DNA from: Janthinobacterium aquaticum | Lineage (GTDB): Bacteria > Pseudomonadota > Gammaproteobacteria > Burkholderiales > Burkholderiaceae_D | Assembly (NCBI RefSeq): GCF_009208565.1 | Contig: NZ_WFLK01000001.1 | Coordinates: forward strand, 124,001-188,000 | DNA: 64,000 nucleotides | Direction: 5' to 3' | Part shown: in pieces, positions 51,552-60,301 of the stretch | How the letters are laid out: every line of letters begins with the position of its first letter | How positions within the stretch are numbered: the stretch's first letter is position 1 | Translations under genes and position numbers: made by a program | The notes under the pieces: model-generated | The model's database searches: none | Told to the model about the DNA's origin: nothing | The model's input: only the letters and a program-made list of their open reading frames with translations

Positions 51552-53255
51552 TCAATCCTCGTTCTGGTTGCTGATGCGCATCGCTTCGGCAATCGTGGTG
51601 CGGCCCTGCACCACCAGTTGCACCGCATGGCGGCGCAGCGTCTCGCCGGCCATCTCGGCGTTGGCCGCCTTCAGGAAATGCGACGGGTCGGCATGGTTGG
51701 CAGCATCGACCACGGCGCGCGTCATTTCCAGCAGTTCATACACACCGGTACGGCCGCGATAGCCCATGCCGTTGCAGTGCGAGCAGCCCTTGCCATGGAA
51801 ATACTGGGTGCGGTCAACCAGTTCGCCCAGCTCCATGCGCAGCCATTCGAGTTCATTGGGCAGCGGCTGGTACGGCGTGGTGCAGCTTTCGCAGATCACG
51901 CGCACCAGGCGCTGCGCCAGCACCGCCTGCAGCGAACTGCCCACCATATAGCGCGGCACGCCCATATCCATCAGGCGCAGCGGCGTGCTGGCGGCATCGT
52001 TGGTATGCAATGTTGACAGCACCAAGTGACCGGTCATCGCGGCGCGCAGACCGATCTGCGCCGTTTCCTGGTCGCGCATCTCGCCCACCAGCACGATGTC
52101 AGGGTCCTGGCGCAGGGCCGAGCGCAGCACGCGGGCAAAGTTCAGCTCGATCTTGTCGTTGACCTGCACCTGGTTGATGCCGGCCAACCGGTATTCGACC
52201 GGATCTTCCACGGTAATCAGTTTTTTCTCGACTGAGTTGAGTTCGGACAAGGCGCAATACAGCGTGGTGGTCTTGCCGCTACCGGTCGGCCCTGTGACCA
52301 GCACCAGCCCATTGGGGCGCTGCACGATGGCGCGAAAACGCTCGACCAGCGCCGGCGGCATGCCGATGCCGTCCAGTCGCAGGGCAGTGCCGCCCTGGTT
52401 GAGCAGACGCATTACCACCGATTCGCCGTATTGCGTGGGCATGGTGGAGATACGCACGTCGATGCGCTGGTTTTTTACGCGGATGGCAAAGCGGCCGTCC
52501 TGCGGCAGGCGCTTTTCGGAAATATCGAGGTCCGACATCAGTTTCAGGCGCAGCGCCAGCGAGCTGGCGATCTTGATATCGGCTTCGGTCTGGAGGTGCA
52601 GCACGCCATCGATGCGAAAGCGGATCTGCAGCCGGCTTTCCTGCGGTTCGATATGAATGTCGGAGGCGCGCACCTGGGTGGCGTCGTCAAACACCGACTG
52701 CAGCAGCTTGACGATGGGGGCCTCTTCCAGACCCGGATTGGCAGCCAGCGCGCCGAAGTCGATCGAGACATCGCCCAGGTCCTGCTCGAGCTCGCGCGTC
52801 AGGGTGGAAATGTCTTCGGTGCGGCGATAGATGCGGTCGATGGCGGCCAGCACCTCGGTTTCATTGACCACCGCCAGTTCGATATTGCGCCGCACCAGGC
52901 GCGCGATCTCGTCGTAGGCAAACAGATCGGTGGGGTCGGACATGCCGACCAACAGGCTCTCGCGGCGGTCTTCCAGCACCAGCGCGCGAAAGCGCCGCGC
53001 CTGGGTTTCCGGCAGCAGGCGCACCAGTTCCGGGTTGATATTGTAGAACTTGAGATTGATATAGGGGATGTTGAGCTGGCGCGCCAGCGCACCGGAAATC
53101 TGCTCTTCCGTGACATAGCCGTGTTCGATAAACACGCGTCCCAGCTTGCGGCCCGAGCGCTTCTGTTCCGTCAAGGCCAGACCCAATTGTTCTTCTGTCA
53201 GCAGTTTCTGCTGCACCAAAATCTCACCGAGCCGGACTTTCTCAGGCCTTGCCAT
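51552..53255 (-). CDS. mshE: MSHA extension ATPase MshE
   Basis: A 567-residue GspE/PilB-type ATPase that drives pilus extension. The N-terminus carries two MshEN c-di-GMP-binding-type motifs: RLGEILVQQKLLTEEQ near residue 7 and KLGRVFIEHGYVTEEQ near 37. Walker A is GPTGSGKTTTLY near residue 327, and the Asp box DIVLVGEMRDQETA and His box GHLVLSTLHTNDA follow. Zinc cysteines are in ICESCTT and GCSHCNGMGYRGR. It is the first gene of the msh locus. Confidence 0.96.
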   Translation of the reverse strand: MARPEKVRLGEILVQQKLLTEEQLGLALTEQKRSGRKLGRVFIEHGYVTEEQISGALARQLNIPYINLKFYNINPELVRLLPETQARRFRALVLEDRRESLLVGMSDPTDLFAYDEIARLVRRNIELAVVNETEVLAAIDRIYRRTEDISTLTRELEQDLGDVSIDFGALAANPGLEEAPIVKLLQSVFDDATQVRASDIHIEPQESRLQIRFRIDGVLHLQTEADIKIASSLALRLKLMSDLDISEKRLPQDGRFAIRVKNQRIDVRISTMPTQYGESVVMRLLNQGGTALRLDGIGMPPALVERFRAIVQRPNGLVLVTGPTGSGKTTTLYCALSELNSVEKKLITVEDPVEYRLAGINQVQVNDKIELNFARVLRSALRQDPDIVLVGEMRDQETAQIGLRAAMTGHLVLSTLHTNDAASTPLRLMDMGVPRYMVGSSLQAVLAQRLVRVICESCTTPYQPLPNELEWLRMELGELVDRTQYFHGKGCSHCNGMGYRGRTGVYELLEMTRAVVDAANHADPSHFLKAANAEMAGETLRRHAVQLVVQGRTTIAEAMRISNQNED

Positions 53256-53300
53256 GCATCGCTCCTCAGGTTTTCAAGCGGCGTCCACTGCGCCTACGGC

Positions 53301-53329
53301 ATTTTATGCCAGAACGCATTGTTTCTTAA
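53301..53329 (-). promoter_or_regulatory. Candidate promoter of the mshE-G-B-A block
   Basis: On the minus strand TTAAGA (53329-53324), a 17-base spacer and TAAAAT (53306-53301) lie about 46 bases before the mshE ATG, in the 169-base divergent gap. Each box has one or two mismatches to the sigma-70 consensus. Confidence 0.4.
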
Positions 53330-53424
53330 AGAAAATATATTCTTGCTTGGCATTTTCATCTTGTTTGTCAAGCGATGCAGAAACGCTTGCGGCCTGGCCC
53401 AGCGCATGGCCATAATGGCGTTCA

Positions 53425-54168
53425 ATGACTGATCAAGTACCCATGAGCGACTGCGCCATCCGCTTTCACGCCGTACACAAACAACTGGCCGGCAGGCCGG
53501 TGCTGGGCGGTATCTCGCTCGATATCAGACCTGGCGAACTGTTCGGTCTGGTCGGCATCAACGGCGCCGGCAAGACCACCTTGCTGCACTGCCTGCTCGA
53601 CTTCTGCACGCCAGAGGCAGGCGACATTGCCATCTTCGGCCAGCCGCAGCACCGCAGCGCGTCGCGCGCACCGCTGGCCTTCCTGCCAGAGCGTTTCCAG
53701 GCGCCGTATTACCTGCAAGGGCGCGAAGTTCTGCAGTATCTGCTGGGCCTGCATGGCGTGCGCTACCAGGAAGCGCTCGTCCTGCAGACGCTGGCCCTGC
53801 TCGAACTCGATGCCGGCGCCTTGCTGCGCCCTGCCCGCAGCTATTCCAAGGGCATGATGCAAAAGCTGGGGCTGGCCGCCTGCCTGCTGTCGGGCAAGCA
53901 GCAACTGGTGCTGGACGAACCGATGAGCGGGCTCGACCCCAAGGCGCGCGCGCTGTTCAAGGGCGCCTTACGGCAATGGCAGGCGGCCGGACGCGGCGTG
54001 CTGCTGACCTCGCATGCACTGGCCGATATCGATGAACTGTGCGACCGCATGGCCATCCTGCATGGCGGACGCATCGCCTTTGCCGGCACGCCCGCGCAGT
54101 GCCGCGCCCGCCACGGTGGGGCGGCCGGCGCCAGCCTGGAACAGGCTTTTCTGAACGCCATTGCATGA
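53425..54168 (+). CDS. ABC transporter ATP-binding protein, orphan
   Basis: A 247-residue ABC ATPase. Walker A is GINGAGKTTLL near residue 45, Walker B is QQLVLDEPMSGLDP, and the H-loop is LTSHAL. The signature is altered to YSKGMMQKLGLA where LSGGQ is usual; SKGM forms are known in CcmA/NatA-like proteins. The start may be the ATG at 53443 (MSDCAIRFHAV). No permease gene follows: the next gene, overlapping by ATGA, is the ExeA-like ATPase of the second pilus-like system. Its role there is unknown. Confidence 0.9.
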   Translation: MTDQVPMSDCAIRFHAVHKQLAGRPVLGGISLDIRPGELFGLVGINGAGKTTLLHCLLDFCTPEAGDIAIFGQPQHRSASRAPLAFLPERFQAPYYLQGREVLQYLLGLHGVRYQEALVLQTLALLELDAGALLRPARSYSKGMMQKLGLAACLLSGKQQLVLDEPMSGLDPKARALFKGALRQWQAAGRGVLLTSHALADIDELCDRMAILHGGRIAFAGTPAQCRARHGGAAGASLEQAFLNAIA

Positions 54169-55058
54169 GCGCGCTCTACCTGCGCCATTTCGGACTGCGG
54201 GCAGCGCCGTTCGGCATCACGCCCGATCCGGCCTTTTTCTACGCCGGCAATACGCGCGGCGCGCTGCTCGAGGCACTGGTCTATGCCGTCGAACAGGGCG
54301 CTGGCATCATCAAGCTGTCCGGCGAAGTAGGCAGCGGCAAGACCATGTTGTGCCGCATGCTGGCCGCGCGCCTGCCGGCTCATATCGATGTGCTGTATCT
54401 GCTCAACCCGCGTCTGGGTCCCGACGAGGTGATGGCGGCGCTCGGCGACGAACTGGGCCTGCAGCTCGACGGCCAGCGTGCCGACGTGGTGCTGCGCGCC
54501 TTGCACGCCGAACTGATCGCGCGCCATGCTGGCGGGCGCCAGGTGGTGCTGCTGGCCGAGGAAGCGCAGGCCATGCCGGTCGACACGCTTGAAGCGCTGC
54601 GCCTGCTAACCAATCTGGAAACGGCCAGCCACAAGCTGCTGCAGATCGTGCTGTTCGGCCAGCCCGAACTCGACCAGACGCTGGCGCTGCCGCAACTGCG
54701 CCAGTTCAACGAACGCATTACCCAGCACTTTGCCATGCCGCGCCTGCCGCCCGCCCTGTTGCCCGAGTATCTGCAATGCCGTCTGGCCGCTGCCGGACGC
54801 AACGCGCCGCTGCCGTTTTCACTCGGCGCACTATGGCTGCTGACGCGCACCTCGCAAGGCACAGTGCGGCGCGTCAATATCCTGGCCGACAAGGCGCTGC
54901 TGGCCGCCTATGCCGACGACGCGCAGCAGATCAGCGCGCGCCATCTGCGCCAGGCGATTGCCGACAGTGCGTTCAGGCCAGCGAGACGGCACGGCACTTG
55001 GCTGGCCTGTGCGCTGGCAGTAGTGGGGCTGATCCTGGCGGCACTGCTATGGCGTTAA
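54165..55058 (+). CDS. ExeA/MshM-like AAA ATPase of the second system
   Basis: A 297-residue paralogue of MshM. It starts MSALYLRHFGLRAAPFGITPD and has Walker A GEVGSGKT near residue 50, TLEALRLLTNLET and QIVLFGQPELDQTL, all shared with mshM in this window. Walker B reads VVLLAEEAQAMP, with Glu where MshM has Asp. A C-terminal membrane helix (WLACALAVVGLILAALLW) is kept. Presumably it assists the secretin encoded next. Coupled by ATGA to the ABC gene. Confidence 0.9.
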   Translation: MSALYLRHFGLRAAPFGITPDPAFFYAGNTRGALLEALVYAVEQGAGIIKLSGEVGSGKTMLCRMLAARLPAHIDVLYLLNPRLGPDEVMAALGDELGLQLDGQRADVVLRALHAELIARHAGGRQVVLLAEEAQAMPVDTLEALRLLTNLETASHKLLQIVLFGQPELDQTLALPQLRQFNERITQHFAMPRLPPALLPEYLQCRLAAAGRNAPLPFSLGALWLLTRTSQGTVRRVNILADKALLAAYADDAQQISARHLRQAIADSAFRPARRHGTWLACALAVVGLILAALLWR

Positions 55059-55187
55059 GCCATGCAACATTGCAGCCCGACAAATAAAATATCCACAAGG
55101 AAATTTCAACCTGCCGGGCTGCACGGTGCGGCGTTGCAGCCGCCGGCTTTATTTCACGGGGCAGCGCTGATGTTGCCATTTGCACGA

Positions 55188-55222
55188 TTGCATTTTAACC
55201 AGCACGGTGGTTAAAATTGCAA
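55188..55222. promoter_or_regulatory. Long inverted repeat before the second secretin gene
   Basis: TTGCATTTTAACCA (55188-55201), GCACGG, then TGGTTAAAATTGCAA (55208-55222): arms are perfect for nine bases and continue with a one-base slip. It lies 34-68 bases before the secretin ATG in a 197-base gap. AT-rich dyad symmetry fits an operator; no T-tract follows. Confidence 0.5.
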
Positions 55223-55255
55223 AGGCACCTCTCGACTCCAAGGGCGACTCTTTTC

Positions 55256-57175
55256 ATGCACAACCACCCTCTCCCTTTGCTGGCCTGCTGTGCCATGCTG
55301 GCCGGCTGCGCCGCGCACCAGACGCCGCTGTCGCCGGCACACATCAATGAGGCGCCGCGTCCGGCCGGGCTGATTCCCGACACGGTACAGCAAAGTCTGA
55401 GCGCGCCTGCGCCGACGCCGGGCGCCAAAGTGGAGACCTACAGCGTGACGGTGCACAAGGTGCCGGTGCAGTCGCTGCTGTTTGCGCTGGCGCGCGATGC
55501 CGGCATGAATGTCGACATCCACCCCCAGATCGAAGGCACGGTCACGCTTAACGCGCTTAACCAGACCTTGCCGCAATTACTCAACCGCATCGGCAGGCAG
55601 GTCGACATGCGCTATGAAATCGACGGCAAGAACCTTTTGGTGTTGCCGGACGCGCCGGTATGGCGCACCTACAAGGTCGATTACGTGAATATGGCGCGCA
55701 GTACCAACAGCAGCGTCAATATCGCCACGCAGATTTCCACCGCTGGCGGCGCCAGCAATAACGCCGCCAACCCGGTGCAGGGCGGCGGCAACGGCAACAA
55801 CAATTCCACCAGCCTGGTGGTCAACCGCTCGGAAAACAACTTCTGGTATAGCCTGGAAAAAAATATCCGCGACCTGCTGCGCGAGACCACGCTCAACGAC
55901 AAGCTGACCGACCCGCTGGCGCAGCTGAATCAGCAGCTTGCCGGCCTGCAAGCCCAAGGCCAGCCCGGCCAGGGGCAGCCCCAAGGGCAGTTCCAGTCGC
56001 CGGCCGCCAGTGCGCCGGTGTCGGGCATGCCGTCGACGCGCTATATGTCGCCCGATCCGGTGGCGGCGCCAGGCCAATATGGCGGCCAGGGCTACCAGGC
56101 GCCAGGCCAACCGGCTGGCACCATACAGAACAACAGTGCCACCGACGCCAACGGCATGGCGCTGCCCAAGCTGGCCAACAAGGGCGAATCGTCTTCGGTG
56201 GTGGTCAACGTGGAAGGCGGCCTGATCGCCGTGCGCGCCACCGGCCGCCAGCATGAAAAGGTCAAAGAGTTTCTCGACCTGGTGCTGCACAGCGCCAAGC
56301 GCCAGGTGCTGATCGAAGCCACCATCCTGGAAGTGCGCCTGAGCGACGAATACCAGCAGGGCATCAACTGGTCGCGCCTGACCGGCAATTTGCGTCTCAA
56401 CCAGCAGCAGGTCGGCTCACCGGCGCTGCCCAGTGGCGTTACACCCGGCACCACGCCCGGCATTTTCGTGCTCAACTACCTGAAAGACAGTTTTTCCACC
56501 ACCATCCAGTTGCTTGAATCGTTCGGCAAGGTGAAAGTGCTGTCGAGCCCGAAAATCAGCGTGCTCAACAACCAGACCGCCATGCTCAAAGTGGTCGACA
56601 ACAACGTGTTCTTTACCATCAAGGTCACGCCGGCCGTGATCAGCTCGACCGGCACCGTCACCACCCCGGCCACCTATGAATCGAAACTGGAAACGGTGCC
56701 GGTCGGCTTTGTGATGAGCGTCACGCCACAGATTTCCGACAGCGATGAAGTCACGCTCAATGTGCGCCCGACCATTACCCGCATCGTCGGCTATGTGCAG
56801 GACCCCAATCCGGCCCTGGCCACGGCCAATGTGCAAAGCCGGGTGCCGGTGATCCAGGCGCGCGAACTCGAATCGATCATGAAGGTCAGCAGCGGCCAGG
56901 TGGCGGTGATGGGCGGGCTGATGCAGGACTCGATCGACAATCTGAAAGACGGCGTGCCGGGACTGTCCAGCCTGCCGGTGGTGGGCAATCTGTTTTCCTA
57001 CCGTAATGAAACCAGCAGCAAGACCGAACTGGTAATCTTCATGCGCCCGGTGGTGGTCAAGGACGCCAGCATCGAAGGCGATTACCGCGACTACCGCTAT
57101 CTGCTGCCGGGCCAGAAACCGCTCAACAGCCAGCCATATGCGGAGCCGGTCCCGCAACAGGGAGGCCAGCCATGA
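55256..57175 (+). CDS. Secretin of the second system (MshL/PilQ/GspD-like)
   Basis: A 639-residue outer-membrane lipoprotein with signal MHNHPLPLLACCAMLAGC. An STN domain (YSVTVHKVPVQSLLFALARD, NVDIHPQIEGTVTLNALNQT) is followed by an N-domain, a Gly/Gln/Pro-rich linker (QAQGQPGQGQPQGQFQ) and a secretin domain (VKVLSSPKISVLNNQTAMLK, GFVMSVTPQISDSDEVTLNV, GQVAVMGGLMQDS, SLPVVGNLFSYRN). It is plainly homologous to mshL here but with low similarity outside the channel. An upstream TTG at 55217 is less likely. Confidence 0.92.
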   Translation: MHNHPLPLLACCAMLAGCAAHQTPLSPAHINEAPRPAGLIPDTVQQSLSAPAPTPGAKVETYSVTVHKVPVQSLLFALARDAGMNVDIHPQIEGTVTLNALNQTLPQLLNRIGRQVDMRYEIDGKNLLVLPDAPVWRTYKVDYVNMARSTNSSVNIATQISTAGGASNNAANPVQGGGNGNNNSTSLVVNRSENNFWYSLEKNIRDLLRETTLNDKLTDPLAQLNQQLAGLQAQGQPGQGQPQGQFQSPAASAPVSGMPSTRYMSPDPVAAPGQYGGQGYQAPGQPAGTIQNNSATDANGMALPKLANKGESSSVVVNVEGGLIAVRATGRQHEKVKEFLDLVLHSAKRQVLIEATILEVRLSDEYQQGINWSRLTGNLRLNQQQVGSPALPSGVTPGTTPGIFVLNYLKDSFSTTIQLLESFGKVKVLSSPKISVLNNQTAMLKVVDNNVFFTIKVTPAVISSTGTVTTPATYESKLETVPVGFVMSVTPQISDSDEVTLNVRPTITRIVGYVQDPNPALATANVQSRVPVIQARELESIMKVSSGQVAVMGGLMQDSIDNLKDGVPGLSSLPVVGNLFSYRNETSSKTELVIFMRPVVVKDASIEGDYRDYRYLLPGQKPLNSQPYAEPVPQQGGQP

Positions 57176-58581
57176 GTTTGCTGATGCAGGCGCTCAAGAA
57201 AGCCGAGCGTGCCAAACAGGCCAGCTTGCACGAGGACGAGCTGGAAAAGCCGTCCGAGGCGTATGACCAGGTGCTGGAACTGGCGCCGGCCGACACTGTG
57301 CTGCCGTCCTCTCGCACGGCAACTGACGCGCCGCCGCAGGCGCTGGCAGGCTTGAGCCTGGAACCACTGAACGGCGCGCCAGCCGCGCCGCCCTACCAGG
57401 CGCCGTCAGCTGCTGCGGCGCCCGAAGCGTCGGGCGCCGAGCCGCCGCGCACTGAGACGCCGCGGGCAGAAACGCCACGCACCTCGGCAGCCAGACCGCG
57501 CGCGGCCAGCGCCAGCCGCAGCACCACGCCGCCGCGCAGCGCCGTCAGCATCGATCCGGCCACGTTGCGCCTGGCCGTGCTGCTGAGCGTGCTACTACTG
57601 GTGGTGGCGGCCATGGGCTATTGGTACTGGCGCGCCACCAGCAGCCCGGGCGCCGGCGCCAGCCTGCCCGGCGTGCCGATGCCGTTGACGGATGCGCCCG
57701 GTACTGTGGCCGGCGCCGGACCGCTGGTGATTTTGCCGGCCACCAACGGTCCGGTCCAGCCCGCACAGGAACCGGAAAGCGCCGCGCTGCGCGAAGAAGA
57801 AGCGCCGGCCGCCTCGCTGGCGCAGCAGCAGGCAATGATCCAGTCGGCGGTGCAGGCGGCAGTGCAGGCGCAGTTGGCGCAGATGCCGCCGGCCGCGCCG
57901 CCGACGCTGGCGCCGGTGATGGCGCCGCCAGCCAGTCATATACAGGTTATGCGCAACGACGCCGCGCTGCAGGTGGCGCCCGGCGTGCAGCAGGGTTATC
58001 AGGCGTTGAGCACGGGCCAGCTGGCGCCGGCGCGCCAGCAGTACGAGGCCGTGCTGGCGCAGGATCCGGTCAACCGCGACGCCCTGCTCGGCCTGGCGAC
58101 GGTGGCGCTGCGCGAGCAGCAAGGCGCGCAGGCGGCCGCCCTGTACGTGCGTCTGCTCGAACTCAATCCCGATGACGGCGTGGCCCTGGCCGGCCTGGTC
58201 GGCTTGCGCCAGGGCGACCTGGTGCAAAGCGAAGCGCGCCTGAAAGCCATCCTGGAACGCACGCCCGACAGCGGCCCGGTCTTGTTTGCACTGGGCAATG
58301 TGTACGCCAAACAGCGCCGCTGGAGCGAAGCCCAGCAGCAGTTTTTCCGCGCCTACAGCGCCGTGCCGGACAATCCCGACTACGCCTTCAACCTGGCGGT
58401 GGGACTGGACCGGCTGAACCAGCCGCGCCTGGCCGCCAGCTATTACCAGCGCGCCTTGAGCCTGGCGCAAGCTGCGCCGGCCGGGTTTGACCGCACTGCC
58501 GCCCAGGTCCGGCTGCAGGAGCTGGGCGGCGCCAATACCGGTACCGGCGCAGCCGATATCATCATCACGCGTCAACAATAA
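57172..58581 (+). CDS. MshN-like TPR protein of the second system
   Basis: A 469-residue bitopic protein. The start MSLLMQALKKAERAKQASL is the typical short cytoplasmic tail of such TPR proteins. A long Pro/Ala/Thr-rich stretch leads to one membrane helix (LRLAVLLSVLLLVVAAMGYWYW) near residue 130. TPR repeats fill the last 180 residues (VQQGYQALSTGQLAPARQQY, DALLGLATVALREQQGAQAA, PVLFALGNVYAKQRRWSEAQ). It overlaps the secretin gene by four bases. Confidence 0.88.
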   Translation: MSLLMQALKKAERAKQASLHEDELEKPSEAYDQVLELAPADTVLPSSRTATDAPPQALAGLSLEPLNGAPAAPPYQAPSAAAAPEASGAEPPRTETPRAETPRTSAARPRAASASRSTTPPRSAVSIDPATLRLAVLLSVLLLVVAAMGYWYWRATSSPGAGASLPGVPMPLTDAPGTVAGAGPLVILPATNGPVQPAQEPESAALREEEAPAASLAQQQAMIQSAVQAAVQAQLAQMPPAAPPTLAPVMAPPASHIQVMRNDAALQVAPGVQQGYQALSTGQLAPARQQYEAVLAQDPVNRDALLGLATVALREQQGAQAAALYVRLLELNPDDGVALAGLVGLRQGDLVQSEARLKAILERTPDSGPVLFALGNVYAKQRRWSEAQQQFFRAYSAVPDNPDYAFNLAVGLDRLNQPRLAASYYQRALSLAQAAPAGFDRTAAQVRLQELGGANTGTGAADIIITRQQ

Positions 58582-58597
58582 GAAAAGAAGCGCATCG

Positions 58598-60301
58598 ATG
58601 GCAGAACCAGCCAAACTTCCCCTGGGCAAATTGCTGATCAAGAAAGGCGTGATCAGCGAGGACCAGCTGCGCATCGCGCTGATCGAGCAGAAGCGCAGCA
58701 GCGAGCCGCTGGGCAAGTTGCTGATCACGCTGGGCTTTGTGACGGAAGCCACCGTGCGCGAGGCGCTGAGCGAAAACCTGAAGCAGGAAAGCGCCGACCT
58801 GACCAGTCTGGTGGTGGACGCCATCGCCTTGAAACTGATTCCCAAGGAGGTGGCCAAGCGCTATCGCGTGTTTCCTATCGTGTATGAGCGCCACAGCGAC
58901 AATCTGATCCTGGCCATGGCCGACACCAGCAATATCGTCGCGCTCGACCAGATCGCCGCCATGCTGGTCAAGGGCATTACGATTACGCCGCTGCTGGTCA
59001 ATGAATCCGATATTGCGCGTGCGATCGACCAGTATTACGGTTTCGAGCTGTCGATCGACGGCATTTTGCACGAGATTGAAACGGGCGAAGTCAATTACCA
59101 GAGCATGGCTTCACCGTCCGACGAATACAGCCAGCCGATGGTGCGCCTGATCGATGCGCTGCTGGCCGACGCGGTGCAAAACGGCGCCTCGGACATCCAT
59201 TTCGAGCCGGAGCAGTCGTTCCTGCGCATCCGCTACCGCATCGACGGCATCCTGCGCCAGATCCGCAGCCTGCACAAATCGTACTGGCCGGCCATGGCGG
59301 TGCGCCTGAAGGTGATCTCGAACATGAATATCGCCGAGGCGCGCGCGCCGCAGGACGGGCGCATCACGATCCGCTTTTCCGGCCGGCAGATCGACTTTCG
59401 CGCTTCGGCCCAGCCCACCACGCATGGCGAGAACTTCGTGTTGCGCGTGCTCGACCGCCAGAAAGGCATCGTGCCGCTGGACGCGCTGGGCCTGGCCGAG
59501 ACCGAGCTGAACCTGTTGAAACTGATGATCGCGCGCCCCGACGGGGTGATCCTGGTGACCGGGCCGACCGGCAGCGGCAAGACCACCACCCTGTACTCGA
59601 TCATCAACCATATCAATACCGAAAGCATCAATATCATGACGCTGGAAGACCCGGTCGAGTATCCGATGAACATGATACGCCAGACCTCGGTCAACGAATC
59701 GGTCAAGCTCGGCTTTGCCGACGGCATCCGCTCGATGATGCGCCAGGACCCGGATGTGATACTGGTCGGCGAAATCCGCGACCGCGAAACAGCCGAAATG
59801 GCCTTTGCCGCCGCCATGACCGGCCATCAGGTCTATTCCACGCTGCATACCAATTCGGCCATCGGTTCGCTCACGCGCCTGCTCGATATCGGCATCCTGC
59901 CCGATATTATGGCCGGCAATATCATCGGCATTATCGCCCAGCGCCTGGTGCGCGTGCTGTGTCCGCATTGCAAGGAGACGACGCTGGCCGACGAGGTCGA
60001 GCGGCGCCTCTTGGGCCTGGGTGCGGACGATGCGCCAGCTACCGTCTGCCATGCCGTCGGTTGCGAGCGCTGCGCGCATCAGGGCTACAAGGGCCGCCTG
60101 GCGATTATGGAACTGCTGAAAATGACGCCCGAACTCGATGAAATGACGGCGCGGCGCGCCACCATGCGCGAACTGAAGAACGCGGCGCGCGCCAGCGGCT
60201 TTCATGCGCTGGTCGACGACGGCCTGCGCCGCGTGCGCGAAGGCGTCACCACGCTCGAAGAAGTGGCGCGCGTGGTCGACCTGACGGACAGGTTGGCCTG
60301 A
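58598..60301 (+). CDS. GspE/PilB-type assembly ATPase of the second system
   Basis: A 567-residue ATPase with the same layout as MshE. The N-terminal MshEN-like motifs read PLGKLLIKKGVISEDQ and PLGKLLITLGFVTEAT, with Pro in place of the Arg/Lys seen in MshE. Walker A is GPTGSGKTTTLY near residue 322, the Asp box DVILVGEIRDRETA and His box GHQVYSTLHTNSA follow, and zinc cysteines lie in LCPHCK and GCERCAHQGYKGR. The next gene shares its stop base (TGATG). Confidence 0.94.
   Translation: MAEPAKLPLGKLLIKKGVISEDQLRIALIEQKRSSEPLGKLLITLGFVTEATVREALSENLKQESADLTSLVVDAIALKLIPKEVAKRYRVFPIVYERHSDNLILAMADTSNIVALDQIAAMLVKGITITPLLVNESDIARAIDQYYGFELSIDGILHEIETGEVNYQSMASPSDEYSQPMVRLIDALLADAVQNGASDIHFEPEQSFLRIRYRIDGILRQIRSLHKSYWPAMAVRLKVISNMNIAEARAPQDGRITIRFSGRQIDFRASAQPTTHGENFVLRVLDRQKGIVPLDALGLAETELNLLKLMIARPDGVILVTGPTGSGKTTTLYSIINHINTESINIMTLEDPVEYPMNMIRQTSVNESVKLGFADGIRSMMRQDPDVILVGEIRDRETAEMAFAAAMTGHQVYSTLHTNSAIGSLTRLLDIGILPDIMAGNIIGIIAQRLVRVLCPHCKETTLADEVERRLLGLGADDAPATVCHAVGCERCAHQGYKGRLAIMELLKMTPELDEMTARRATMRELKNAARASGFHALVDDGLRRVREGVTTLEEVARVVDLTDRLA

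Noticed and set aside
53300-53365. Sigma-54-like TGGCA elements in the mshE divergent gap
   Set aside because: Spacing between the GG and GC elements is wrong on both strands.
53366-53371. Perfect TTGACA on the minus strand before mshE
   Set aside because: No acceptable -10 at 16-18 bases; the TTAAGA/TAAAAT pair nearer the gene fits better.
53425-54168. ABC ATPase as part of a classical transporter operon
   Set aside because: Neighbouring genes on both sides encode pilus-type components; no permease or binding protein is present.
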